Part shown: positions 49,811 through 60,523 of the stretch, in pieces
Layout of the letters: each line of letters begins with the position of its first letter
How positions within the stretch are numbered: position 1 is the first letter of the stretch
NCBI GenBank assembly: GCA_008933995.1
Contig: WARS01000054.1
Location: 3,091,001 to 3,155,000, forward strand
Direction of reading: 5' to 3'
Source: Datnioides undecimradiatus
Lineage: Eukaryota > Chordata > Actinopteri > Lobotiformes > Datnioididae
DNA length: 64,000 bases
Program-made: the position numbers and the translations under genes
The notes under the pieces: generated by a model
The model's database searches: none
The model's input: only the letters and a program-made list of their open reading frames with translations
What the model was told of the DNA's origin: nothing

Positions 49811-50752
49811 GTATGAAGACAGAGAGAGAGAGAGAGAGAGACACACACACACACAAGCTCTTTCTCTCTCACACACACACACACACGCACACACCAGTTT
49901 GTTAGCTCCTGGTCTTGCAGTCAGTGGACTGTGACTGTACGTCAGCGCAGCAGCTGACATTCAGAACATACTTAGTTCATGTGTGAGTCAGAAACAACAG
50001 AGCTGCAGCAGCTTTTCTAAAATTAACCAGGATGGGAAAACCTTGGGTCAAAGTGTTACGCAACAGAGTGGGAAACACCTCCCGCTCCGCAGCTTGGCAG
50101 GAACCAGAGGAAAACCAGTCGACTGGCTGCTCCACACGACTGCATTGACATAAAGCCTTATACCGAGGATGATCTGCGGACCAGAGAGTGGATAATAGAA
50201 CTCATAGTCCCACACTCACACTAGATCAACATTTAATAGAATGAATATCCATGTCGAACATTGAAAACATTTGTGTGAATGTGTGTGTGTGTGTATGTGT
50301 TAAGGGTGTGTGACTCAGTTGTTCTGTAAGAGCCCGTTTCCACTGAGCGTTCTCATAACCCGTCACCTCCAGAGACGACATGTGGCCAGGATAAATTTGG
50401 CTGCCGCTCCCCCCAAAACTTTGCCTTTCAGGATCCTCGGAAAACCACCAACGCTCAACTGTGGAACCAAATAAAAGGATGTGGACAACAATGGGAAGGG
50501 TTGCAGGGGCGGGAGTGTTTGAGGTTAAATGTCCCTTTGCAGTTCTTGGGTTGTGTGAAAAGCAAATGTCCTCACAGGGATAGAAAGATGAGAAGCAGGA
50601 TGGAGTGGAAGCTTTCTCTGAGCTTAGCATTAGACTACATGTAGGTGTAGTTAGATGTAGTTGGGGTTCATTCATGATATGAGCATGAGAGTGTATTTCC
50701 CAGTGACTCCTGATTGATTGCTCAGGTTTCCATGTCCTCCTCTCCTCTCCAG
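49811..50752 (+). other. akap13: akap13 intron between coding exons 12 and 13
   Basis: 0.9 kb; a GA/CA microsatellite cluster at its 5' end and otherwise nothing recognised. Confidence 0.85.
49820..49894. repeat. (GA)n(CA)n ... (CA)n cluster
   Basis: GA tract (49820-49840), CA tract (49841-49854), and after a CTTTCTCTCTC spacer another CA tract (49869-49894). Confidence 0.95.
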
Positions 50753-50939
50753 CCCGATGCTCCTCCCCCCTGCGTTGGACACAGCGACAGAGGGGTCCGT
50801 GTCTCCTGGCCCTCCACAGATGATGCGCTGATACAGGGCAGCCTCAGCCCCAGTGAGGGGGCTTTGTCTGTGGGCACACCTGAGACCGCGTCGCCTCGGA
50901 GCTCCAGACTGTCCTGGAAGTTGGAAACAGAGGACAGAG
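50753..50939 (+). CDS. akap13: akap13 coding exon 13
   Basis: 187 nt, phase 0 in and 1 out, acceptor CTCCTCTCCAG and donor AGAG|GTAAAA. It encodes PDAPPPCVGHSDRGVRVSW, then STDDALIQGSLSPSEGALSV and RSSRLSWKLETEDR. The STDD..S motif corresponds to the mammalian SSTDDTASLDRHSSHGSDVSL segment. The product is Ser/Pro rich and probably disordered. Confidence 0.88.
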
Positions 50940-51415
50940 GTAAAACACACACTTCGGTCCTTTTCTGTTCTAACAGCAGCAGTTTGAGCTCCAAGCTCTT
51001 AAAATATAATCAAATTCATATCAATATCAAGATATTTAGCATTTTCCTCCACAGTCATCCTTTTCCCCTCTCTGCCTGTGTAATTATAGTGTATGCTGAG
51101 CTTCATTTACCGCAAGAAGAGCCAGTTTAGCCTGGAAACACAAACATGTTAATACATTTCTTTTCCGTCCATCCAGTCACGTGCCTGTGCTTGTTTCCTT
51201 TGCCGTGTGTAGCATCATTTGTGCATCACGTGGCATGTGCAGTTAGTCGGTGTGCTTGAAGTTCTGTTTTTGAAGTCTCCTCAGTCAGTGACAGTGTTCA
51301 GCGACACAGAATAATGTTTAAACATGGGTGGTGTCGTGATGACTTCAGTTCCCTGTCAGGAAGGGCTGTGTACTGTTGTTCACAGGGGTAACAGATTTGT
51401 GTTTCTGTTCCACAG
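50940..51415 (+). other. akap13: akap13 intron between coding exons 13 and 14
   Basis: 476 nt of ordinary intron sequence. Confidence 0.9.
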
Positions 51416-51596
51416 GAGGAGGAGAGACAGAAGGAGGAGGAGGAGAAGAGGAAGAGAGGAAAGACCAGCTTCCTGAAAACCCCGTCTCCTCTGCCATCAT
51501 GCGAGCCTCCATGAATTCCCTGTCCCCGTTCCGCCGGCACAGCTGGGAGCCGGGCAGGAACACCGCTGCTGCGGATGGCGACATCACACAGCGCAG
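51416..51596 (+). CDS. akap13: akap13 coding exon 14 with conserved PKA/14-3-3 site
   Basis: 181 nt, phase 1 in and 2 out, acceptor CTGTTCCACAG and donor GCGCAG|GTACTG. After a Gly/Glu-rich start it encodes ASMNSLSPFRRHSWEPGRN, almost identical to mammalian RSLSPFRRHSWGPGKN. The Ser in RRHSW (about residue 1900, codon 51541-51543) sits in a PKA consensus. In human AKAP-Lbc the equivalent serine (S1565) is phosphorylated by anchored PKA and recruits 14-3-3, which inhibits Rho exchange activity. Confidence 0.95.
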
Positions 51597-51827
51597 GTAC
51601 TGGGTCCACGTGTTAGGACTGTGAAGTCTCTGTTCCTCACGACGCCTCAGGTCCAGAGCAGCTCACAGGTCTGCAGAGTCTGCACGGAGCAGACAGAGGA
51701 GAGGGACACCCGAGCTCTGGGAACACCTTTGTGTCTATGTCTCATTCTGTTGGTTCACTGCAGTCTTTGTTTGTTTAACCCGCCACTGTAACGTTATATC
51801 ATTCTATATTCAAGTTTTATTTCTGTA

Positions 51828-51828
<1 letters not shown>

Positions 51829-51869
<41 letters not shown>
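51829..51869. repeat. (CA)n microsatellite
   Basis: CA tract of 41 bp. Confidence 0.95.
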
Positions 51870-51870
<1 letters not shown>

Positions 51871-51977
51871 CTTGTCTCCTGCATTAAACACTCTGAGCAT
51901 AATGTACTGGGGCCTGTGATATCAGGCCAGAGCACCGGCTGTCTGTTTGCCATCATCCAGCTGAGCTCTGCACTGTT

Positions 51978-51979
<2 letters not shown>

Positions 51980-52010
<31 letters not shown>
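51980..52010. repeat. (TG)n microsatellite
   Basis: TG tract of 31 bp, 110 bp after a CA tract with which its transcript could pair. Confidence 0.95.
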
Positions 52011-52016
<6 letters not shown>

Positions 52017-52931
52017 TTTCTGCACACATACACACACAAATGTTTTCCAGATTAACGGATGCACTTTGCACTGCAGCCTGTATTTTACAGAGACTACAGG
52101 AGTTCATTCATGGTTATACGTTAACGTGCACCCCTGGTTCATGGTGCAGTGACATTCTGCCTCCACATGCAGCACTTGAAGCAGATACACAGTCAGAAAG
52201 CTGCATTTCAGTTTATGTTTAAGCAGCAGGACCAGCCTCAGCACACAGTGACCACTCAGACTCGATACAGGAGTCCTGACTGTAGAGACACAGCTGGATG
52301 ATGCTCACTGCTGCTCTGCTGCTGTGTGACACCTCCAAAACAGCATGTCACTCATATGTTGCAGACACATGCTGCTGTAATGGTGCACCTAATGATGACA
52401 TGTTGCCTTTACACTCGCATACTCCACTTCTTCCAGTGCATTTAGGAATGAGCGGCTGTCTGCAGGAATGACATGACGTGAGGATTGTAGAGAAGCTAGC
52501 AGTGGTAACAGCTGTCAGCTGTCGGGGAAATACGAACGACATGCCGTTTCCACGCCTCCCGCAGCATACCAACAGTCAGCAGTGATGTAACATCTCCAAT
52601 CAGCAAACGCATCAGGAACAAGAGATACTTTGCATTCTTATTACGAGTCAAACACAACTCTTAGACTGCAGCGGGCTCCATCTGAGGGATGGATCTTCAC
52701 ATTCCTGCAGACAGACAGTGAGACAAAGAGCAGAGAGTGACCACTTTTCTCTGGTTATTGTAAAGAGGGTGTAAGTCAAAGTCCACATCCTGCACTAAGA
52801 GCAGCTTGAGTTAGATCTTGTGTTTTTACTGATGGACACAGACTCCACCTCACCTCCGCTCTTTTGTTCAGCTCTTTCAGTCTATTCTTTCCTTTTTCCA
52901 CCAACACTTCATCCATCTCTTCTTTCAGCTC

Positions 52932-52988
52932 ACTGAAGAGTCTGTCAGGAGAGGCGAGGAGAGCCAAGCCCCCCCTTCACAGAAGAAG
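52932..52988 (+). CDS. akap13: akap13 coding exon 15
   Basis: 57 nt, phase 2 to 2, acceptor TTCTTTCAG and donor AGAAG|GTACAG. It encodes SLKSLSGEARRAKPPLHRR, aligned with mammalian SMRVLGDVVRRPPIHRR. The exon is symmetrical, so it could be a cassette of 19 residues. Confidence 0.9.
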
Positions 52989-53286
52989 GTACAGGAGCGT
53001 CATCCATCACCTGCTTCACCCCACACATCCCTGCGCTGCTTTACATGTACACATTGTTTTTACTGCTGTGTGCTCTGTGCGTGGGCCAACAGGCTGGTCA
53101 CAGAAGACACCGATATGTCAGTGAGTCACTGTCCAGGCCTTTCCACACAGAGCCAGTAACTCAGCGCTGAATTCAAGGAGCTCTTTCATGCCCACATTAG
53201 TCACTAATGACCAGAGCAGCTCAGACACATGATGGAAACGCTGCTGCGAAGATGAGAATGTAGAGATGTTCTGATGACAGTCAGAG

Positions 53287-53330
<44 letters not shown>

Positions 53331-54831
53331 TAAAGCCGAGTGTATCCCAAATAACAAAGTGAGTCTGACAGTTTCAAAACACTCAGATTATCATTATTCT
53401 CCGCATCAGGTGTTTGGCTGCGGTCTTTTATGAGCGGCGTGCAATGAGTCAGTCGTCTTTCCAGCCCCAGCCTGCTCACATGACAGTCTAGACACACACA
53501 CAAACACACACACTGTGCCATTCATGGTATTCAGTGGAAAAGTCATTCATGGAATAGAAGAAGTAGATCCACATCTGGTAGAACGGAGGGAGCTGGAGTG
53601 AGGCTGGAGATGGAAATATCCGCTCTGATGCACGGAGCAGTCCAGCTTATCAACACCTCAGCAGCTGGAAGGAAACATCTGGCTGCATCAGTTGCTTCTG
53701 TGTAGCACCAAACTCTCTTGAGAATTAGAGAAGTTGATAACACAAAGGTTGCAGCAACAAGGCGAGAAACTAAGGAACAAGCATGTATCAGTGGGAGCGA
53801 AGTCACTCAGTATCACTATTTGCTTTAATACATAAGCACAAGGACAATTCTCAGAAGGAGAAGTGGACATACAGCTAGAAGTGTGTATAGTTATTAACAC
53901 TGTGACATCTGTGCGCCAACCTTCGACTCCGCTCACTTTCCAAGAACGCGGTCCGCTCTGACTGTGATATCCGAGATGCTCTCAACATGCCAGGTTTCAG
54001 TGGAGCAGAGAGTCTGTGTTTGCTCTGTTGAAGAGCAGCGGTTCATCCACTTCCTGGGCCAGAGAGCAGACAGTCACCAGATGTATTGACTGGTTTGCAG
54101 TTGGCGAACCCTACTGTTGCACTTCAATCAGCAAATCCAGCAGAGAGGTCCTGCTCCTACTGAGGTCTCTGTTAAACGTTCTGCTGTGTGAAAAGAAGTT
54201 TGACAAATGATCTGTAGCACTGAGTGCATTAGTCAAGCAGTCACACACGTCCATCATCAACATCTGGACACTGGAGGCACCACCACAGTGTGTTGAGGAT
54301 CTAAGGACCCATGGTCTTGTTTGCTGCAGAGCTTTCAAAACCCAATGAGGCAAATTCAGAATTCCCGATTGATGTGGTTTAGGGTTAGGGATTTCATCTT
54401 TGTGCCACATCATCCCACACATATCAACACACCCAGGGCCTCAGTCAACATAATCGTGATTAGTTGACAGCCTTGTCACCTTAACGCCACCGTCATTAAC
54501 CCATCTCCTCTGTCTCATTCTGGATTTAAAACATCTAACCACCTTTCTCTCCCACGTCTCCTCTCTTTCTGTTCCATGTTCACACGTCTTCTATCATCCA
54601 TCCTTCTGTCCATCAATCCATGTCTTCAGTATGAGTTGGTGTCCATCCAACTTGTGTCGGCCCGATCAGGAGCAAATAGACAACCGAAGGTAATTCTTAT
54701 AGGTCAATGCTTTGACTTGTAGCTGGTGTCTAAAGATTCAAAGCCAATGCTGGATTCTTTAACTGCAGCGTAAAAACCCAAGAGAATGTGATAGAATACA
54801 CTTAGATGTTTGCGTTGTCTCCTACACACAG
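52989..54831 (+). other. akap13: akap13 intron between coding exons 15 and 16
   Basis: 1.8 kb with a TG tract at 53289-53328. No further exon or named element recognised. Confidence 0.85.
53289..53328. repeat. (TG)n microsatellite
   Basis: Perfect TG tract of 40 bp. Confidence 0.95.
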
Positions 54832-55012
54832 CTACAGTCTGGAGGGTCTGGAGGTGGAGAAGGGCGCAGTTCTGAATCAGTGTCCCATCCTTGGTGATCA
54901 GAAGGAGAGGACCCCAGGCAGGAGCTTACGCCCGGAGAGCCAGGAGAGAGGCTCGCTGGTCTCCCTCACTGAGGAGGAGCAGGAAGGAGATGGAAGCAGC
55001 ATCGATAGCCAG
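54832..55012 (+). CDS. akap13: akap13 coding exon 16
   Basis: 181 nt, phase 2 in and 0 out, acceptor CCTACACACAG. It encodes YSLEGLEVEKGAVLNQ and ends RGSLVSLTEEEQEGDGSS and IDSQ. It aligns with the mammalian FSLEGLTGG and VDSLVSLSEEDLE segments. The donor CAG|GTGTGTGTGT is itself the first part of a TG repeat, a poor match to GTRAGT. Confidence 0.92.
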
Positions 55013-55037
55013 GTGTGTGTGTGTGCATGTGTGTGTA
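55013..55037 (+). repeat. TG-rich tract forming the exon 16 donor
   Basis: GTGTGTGTGTGTGCATGTGT begins at the first intron base, so the donor is part of the repeat. Confidence 0.9.
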
Positions 55038-55193
55038 CGTGACGGACGACTCCAGGTACATAAAGTGCTAAAGTGATTGTGGACAACGTGGAGATGGAAA
55101 CACCTCATCTAAGCTTTGGCTCCAAGATTCGTATCTAGTTCTCTTTTGTTCATCATATTAATAATATTATTTACACTTTTTGTGTTTTTTAAG

Positions 55194-55302
55194 ACATCAC
55201 ATCAGGTACTGTCAGTGACAACCAGCTGTCCTGCCATGTTTCACCACCAAACCCTCACCAAATCCATCTCCATGGTAACCATCAGTCACCGCGATATAGA
55301 TG
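55194..55302 (+). CDS. akap13: akap13 coding exon 17
   Basis: 109 nt, phase 0 in and 1 out, acceptor TGTTTTTTAAG (a less common AAG acceptor) and donor GATG|GTGAGT. It encodes TSHQVLSVTTSCPAMFHHQ and then TLTKSISMVTISHRDID, closely matching mammalian PLTKSISLMTISHPGLD. Confidence 0.93.
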
Positions 55303-57107
55303 GTGAGTTTCTTTAGTTTTCCTTTTGTCTTTTATTTCATCCTTCTGTCCTGTCGCCCTCCTGCAGTTCTGACGTTAGATACTCTTGAACTTGTGCAATA
55401 AGACTTTTTTATTTTTCTAATGCTGGTACACTCCATCGATACCCTTTGGGGAGCGGATTTCCTCGATCAAAGCGGCGAATCAGCTTCTCCCTCAGTATCT
55501 CTCCGATTCTCCCCAAAAATAGACGCTTCTTTGCTATTGGCTCCTCCTCCAGTGATGAGGAGGAGGAGGGAGGGAGTAAGTACAATGAATGTACCTGTCG
55601 TCCTGTGTTTCCTCTGTCAGTGTGCTGTCCTGTAACACTGCCCAACAAAACAACAAGTCACTAAAATGCGTTCGCCTCCTCCTGGAACTACACAATCAGG
55701 TGGATAGAAAAGACACTCTGTGGTTCATTTGGCCTGGAAGGATTGGATTGGTTCAAACCACTCTGGCTCGGCTACAAGCCAGGCAGCGTGGATGCTAAGC
55801 TTACGGGATGTGGTCTGACCTGTACGAGAGTGTCTCTTCTGTCCATTCTGATTTCCCCAGTCTTAGGAAATGTGGCAGGTGTATCTGGCTTTTCCAAGCC
55901 CAGAAATCACAAACACCAGAACAAAGTCAACGCAACGTCCTCAGCCTGCCTACAAGATCACACTAAGGATGCAAATTTAGACCTTCAATGGCATCTGCTT
56001 CTGCCTGGCAGCTCAAAGTTAGGGAGCAGCGTCAGACTGTAGGGGTCAGCTGCCGACCAGAACACTGGCTGGACTAGCAACATTTATCAGTGCCTGCTCG
56101 TGCAGCATGTTGGATACATCGACGGTTCAAACACAGGTGTATGTGTGTATCCTCTGTCAGGCCATGCTCAGCTTGGCTTTCATCCAGCATGCGCACCCTG
56201 TCATTTGTTTAAATGGAGCCATTGACATGCAGGGGGGCAGCACAGGGGGGCTGCTCTCAGCAACACAATGACCTGATGTGGTTCTGCAAGGTGCTTCACT
56301 CAAACACTGTATTCCTGCTGATCACCTCCAGAGACAAATATGAGCAGTAGCCTCCCGTCGAATAGCATCACGACCCTCTGTGCAGACCTTTGGTTGGATT
56401 TAACAGCGCGTGAAGATTTAACACACGGCTGATTTCAGTCCACTAAGGAAACTAAGGAAACAGCTTTTCACGCATCAAACCCTTAAAATCTCCATACACG
56501 ATGCGCTTACTAACTTTCAGCTGCATATCATGGTCTTCATCAGGATCTTGATCGTCAAGGAAGTACTGGAACCTGTCCCGTGAGTCTCTGAATCACAGAC
56601 ATAAGCATTTAAAATGAAAATACATGAGATCAAAACGAAAAGACGGGAACAAGTTATAATAAAAGACCTTTGACCAGACTACATGCTGGATGACATGCGA
56701 GTATACTGACCTTCTGGTTTGGGTGGACTTGTCTTCTCAACATAACAGGCCTGATTTTAATCTAACTGTTCGTTGTATTCCACTGTCTCCTGTATGCAGC
56801 TGTGCAGGACCAACATCCTTTCTGGAATTCTTCCATCCCAATGTGTCGTCCCCTTCACTTTTTGATGATATCCTTGAGCCCATATGTCAATCTCCCTTTG
56901 CCACCCTTGAGCCCCCCACCCCCCCGGTCAACACTGTGTTAACCTCTTTACTCCTATTTTAGCATTTTATTTTAATATTTAAATCTTATTTCAATCAGAA
57001 AACGTGGTTGTAGGAGCTTTAATGCAGGTAGCATTATAAACAGGGTTGCTATGCAGTGTCTCTGCTATGCACAAGTGATCAGATAACATCTTATGTGCTT
57101 CCTGTAG
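55303..57107 (+). other. akap13: akap13 intron between coding exons 17 and 18
   Basis: 1.8 kb. It contains the protein-like open island at 55389-55575 and another peptide-like stretch at 56798-56960, neither of which fits the splice chain. Confidence 0.75.
55389..55575. other. Protein-like open island within an intron, strand uncertain
   Basis: On + it reads LHRYPLGSGFPRSKRRISFS, LSISPILPKNRRFFAIGS, SSSDEEEEGG and then meets a perfect GTAAGT donor at 55576. Entry and exit phases from the available AG sites do not match exons 17 and 18. On - it reads EEEPIAKKRLFLGRIGEILR, EKLIRRFDRGNPLPKGYRW, SVPALEK and a stop. Other frames are also open. It may be an alternative exon, an antisense exon, or chance. 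Confidence 0.3.
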
Positions 57108-57150
57108 GGGTGAATGCATTCTCCAGTAACTCCGGGTCACTGGAATACAG
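57108..57150 (+). CDS. akap13: akap13 coding exon 18 (43 nt)
   Basis: A micro-sized exon, phase 1 in and 2 out, acceptor CTTCCTGTAG and donor ACAG|GTAAGA. It encodes GVNAFSNSGSLEY. It is too short to be recognised by homology alone, but the splice sites are good and the phases exactly bridge exons 17 and 19. It stands where mammals have the longer NLTESITEENYNFLP segment. Confidence 0.8.
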
Positions 57151-57320
57151 GTAAGAAGATAAACTATAACAAAGCTACACACATGCTATTGTTATTGTTT
57201 ATTTGTGTGTTTGTGGCTAAGAAAAAGTATTTAACTAGATTGAAGTGAGCAGAGCTTTCACTTGTCTTACTCCGTGCAGCACAGCAGGCCGGCGTCGTAA
57301 ACATTGTGTGTGCCTGTCAG

Positions 57321-57432
57321 TATTTCAGAGGAGGAGCCGGGCCCCCTGCGGAGCGACACTGAGGGAAAGGGAGGGCCCAAAATCAGCCGGACGTTCAGCT
57401 ACCTCCGCAGCAAGATGAGCAAGAAAGGCAAG
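57321..57432 (+). CDS. akap13: akap13 coding exon 19
   Basis: 112 nt, phase 2 in and 0 out, acceptor GCCTGTCAG and donor AAG|GTGAGA. It encodes SISEEEPGPLRSDTEGKGG and PKISRTFSYLRSKMSKKGK. The latter is nearly the mammalian KVSRTFSYIKNKMSSSKK motif preceding the C1 domain. Confidence 0.93.
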
Positions 57433-58470
57433 GTGAGAGCACCTGCGAGACGTGCGAACTGAACACCGACACTCATCAGAGCCATCGAGCAACAGCACCA
57501 CCAAGCACATTTCACTGCGGTCATGTCTGAGCGCTAAGTAACACAGAGACACGGTGATGGCTGGGGTGGGTATTTCTCAGCTTCAGTTCGTTTTCGGGCA
57601 GCTTCACTAACTCAGCTCATCGTTATCAGACTGAACCTGATATGCAAGATCAAAGATGAAAAGTTCAAGTTGACAGAATCAACAGGATGGACATGTGTTC
57701 ATCGATGCAGTCAGATAAAAGGAAGTCTACCAGCTCTGTGGTTTGCTTCTTTCCTCTGAGAAAACGTCACCACAGTCAGTCCATGTGATTCACGTCGCTG
57801 CTGTTTGTTGCTGTGTGCACTGCGGCGTAGCCCGCTGCATTTCTTTTCTCTCGACGTCGGTTTTGGTGCTTTGAATAAGTGAAATGGAGCAAAGATCAAG
57901 TATAAAGCCGTCTTATTTTCACAAGAATCACCGAAACCACCGTTCAATGGCAAATACGTGTGTAATAACTAGTGTGTGTGTGTGTATGTGTGTGTATGAG
58001 GGGCAGAGGAGAGCATAAGTGGGCTTACTGTCACTGTCACTGTGTTGTGTGTGTGATCATTTCCTGTTAAAAGGTATCAGTTCACTCCTAAATATTCACT
58101 AATTACTGGAAGTGCCATCAGCCTTCACACCTACGGTTTTTTCACAACACTGTTACCGACCGGGGTTTCCATGGAAACCAAAACAAAAGCTAAATAAAGG
58201 TGCTCTTATACCTGATAGAAGAGGGAGAGAGCGCCTCTCACGGGACAACATCGGCAAAAACGGTCTGTCCCATTTGTCAGTGTGTCCACATACGACTTTG
58301 AAAACTGACTAAAACACGAGCGAACAGGTCTTTGTGTTAAAACTCTGTGCTTAGCAAAATATTAAAATGCCAGACTCATAGAATTCAGGCTGAGTGTAAA
58401 TTTCCGCAGAAGTGACAGGCAGCGTGGGCGCCGTATCGACAGAGAACATGCTCGTGCTGCTGTTCTTACA

Positions 58471-58593
58471 GGCAGGGCCAGCAGTACTGATGCGGCAGGG
58501 CCAGCAGTACCTGATGCGGCAGGGCCAGCAGTACTGATGCCGCAGGGCCAGCAGTACTGATGCCGCAGGGCCAGCAGTACTGATGCCGCAGGG
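58471..58593. repeat. GC-rich minisatellite, 23-24-bp unit, five copies
   Basis: Units at 58471-58493, 58494-58517 (24 bp, one inserted C), 58518-58540, 58541-58563 and 58564-58586, then a partial copy. The core GGGCCAGCAGTACTGATGC is almost invariant; GCGGCAG becomes GCCGCAG in later copies. Confidence 0.95.
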
Positions 58594-58940
58594 CTGTGCA
58601 CAGCTGATCCAAGGATCTCGTCATTATAACTTCACAAAATAAGACCTCCACTCAGGAAACTAAAAATAATACTAAATAAAAACTGAAGTGGAACTAAATA
58701 TTCAAATAAGTGTATGAGATGGAAATAGTTAAAGCTTAAACATTTAAAACTAATCCAAAAAGGAGACAAAGGGTTAAATTAATGCTTCGGACAAAGGTTA
58801 AAAATATAAAAACTCTCCTCAGGGCAGCGACTCATCAGGAAATGACATCACCATCATATTTGGGGGTTTGTGCTGAAATGCAGTGACATGAATTCTGCTA
58901 AACACTGCAGACAGACAGTGAAACGGGAACTCAGTGCTTG

Positions 58941-58942
<2 letters not shown>

Positions 58943-58978
<36 letters not shown>
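58943..58978. repeat. (TG)n microsatellite
   Basis: Perfect TG tract of 36 bp, 225 bp upstream of the ATG of internal first exon B. Confidence 0.95.
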
Positions 58979-58980
<2 letters not shown>

Positions 58981-59042
58981 GGCAGATGTTCGCTAGCTCA
59001 CTTCCTGATTTGAAAGCAGACAGAGGAGCAGCAGCGCGTACA

Positions 59043-59120
59043 ATGACTGAATCAAAAAGACGACAACAGGATGAAGAGGAGAAGGAATCTCAGGCAGCCT
59101 GGATTCACACCGAGGATTAG
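59043..59120 (+). promoter_or_regulatory. Upstream ORF in the putative leader of internal first exon B
   Basis: ATG at 59043 opens a 25-codon frame (MTESKRRQQDEEEKESQAAW, then IHTED) closed by TAG at 59118-59120, 82 nt before the ATG at 59203. If transcription starts upstream, this small frame would precede the main start and could damp its translation. It may equally be chance. Confidence 0.3.
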
Positions 59121-59202
59121 GAGGACAGACACAGACGGGAGAGACAGACAGACAGACTGCAGAGAGACAGGCAGCAGAGAGGTGTAGACAGGACAGTTAG
59201 TC

Positions 59203-59262
59203 ATGCTGAACAAGAGGTTCAATCGCTCTGTGAGGTGGAGAGAAGAAACTGTGTCAGATGAG
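59203..59262 (+). CDS. akap13: Probable alternative first coding exon (internal promoter B)
   Basis: An ATG with G at -3 opens a 20-codon frame, MLNKRFNRSVRW to VSDE, ending at GAG|GTAAGA in phase 0. This matches the phase 0 entry of exon 20, so the product would read SDE-EKEKERRGE and run straight into the C1 finger and DH domain. An in-frame TAG at 59185 lies 18 nt upstream of the ATG, so it can only be a first coding exon. The predicted product would lack the RII and 14-3-3 sites, resembling the Lbc-type short forms known for the mammalian gene. Confidence 0.6.
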
Positions 59263-60523
59263 GTAAGATGATGACATTGTGTGTGTTTGTGTCCGGCCAC
59301 GGTGGCGATGAGTGTGGCGATGGTGAAAATTAGGGCTGTTCCTGTCACTGTTTGCCAGCTGATACTGTGTTTTTATTGACTTCTGCAGAGGGTGTGAGGG
59401 TTTCAGAACGCATGACTCGACATTTTCATGGCTCGGGCTTCAGATCCTGTCTTTTCGTGTGCAGTGACAGTGCCCTGCTCTCGGTTAGACACTGCGAGCA
59501 CAGAGTCACATCCTGCGTGCTTTGACACCTCCTCACACCTGGGCCCCATGTGATCACAGTTACAACGCGAGCTCACTGTGACAAGTGTCACACAACAAAA
59601 CAAACACCACAGCACCACAGTTTCAGCATTTCACATGTGTGTGACTGATGATGTTCAGGCCTTTGACTTTGCCGGGGGGCCGTTAATGAAAGACGTCTCA
59701 TGTGTTTGTGCGTTTAATCGTGGATCGGTCATAAACCATCAGCCTGTTCAAACTGTAACTGTCACTTTCTAGGTGCAAAGAAAACTATGCAATGCAGAGG
59801 ATTCAGTCAAAATGAATAACACACTTTTGTTTTTGGAGTCACAGAGCATCGACCTGAAGATCGCAAAGTATCTAAAGTGTAAACAAAAAGCTTTTAATCA
59901 ATAAAACTAGATAACAGAAGTACCTGTCCCACCTTTATGAGCCCAAGGTGGAGTGTTAGCATATACATCGTTCTCACATTAGCGTCATCATGGCTGCTGG
60001 CTGCGCACACAGCTTAGGCTGATTCGACGATAAAGACATGGAGTTTCCTTCATGATGATGCTCCGTATCCAGGCAAGCAAACCATTAGAGGCATGTTACA
60101 ACCCCAGGTTTCAGCTGTTTCGTGTGTTGTGGTTTCCGTGAATTCATTTCTGACTTTAATGTAAGCAGGATATAATCTGGAAGCAGGACAACAACTGGTC
60201 AGACTGCAGTGAAAGTTACCAATGATAACTTAATAAGCGCAAGATATGTGAGAAAATGTATTATGCTTATTATGCTCAGTGTAGCTGGAAGCTCAGCGGG
60301 CATGAAGGAGACAGAAGCAGGAGGCATTTTCTCAGGCAACGTCAGCAAATTTACACCGAGCGCCTCTGAAAATAGAGAAAAAGAGGAAATAACATAATGA
60401 ATGAGTCATAAATTAAACCCATGAATGCAAGACAGTAAGTATGCTTCATTACAGATGAGCTCACAGGTGGGCACAGTTCACACAAATACACAATATGCAA
60501 CATTTAAAAGGGTGGACATGAGT

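Larger units (their letters stand above)
51597..52931 (+). other. akap13: akap13 intron between coding exons 14 and 15
   Basis: 1.3 kb with a CA tract (51829-51869) and a complementary TG tract (51980-52010). No exon recognised. Confidence 0.85.
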
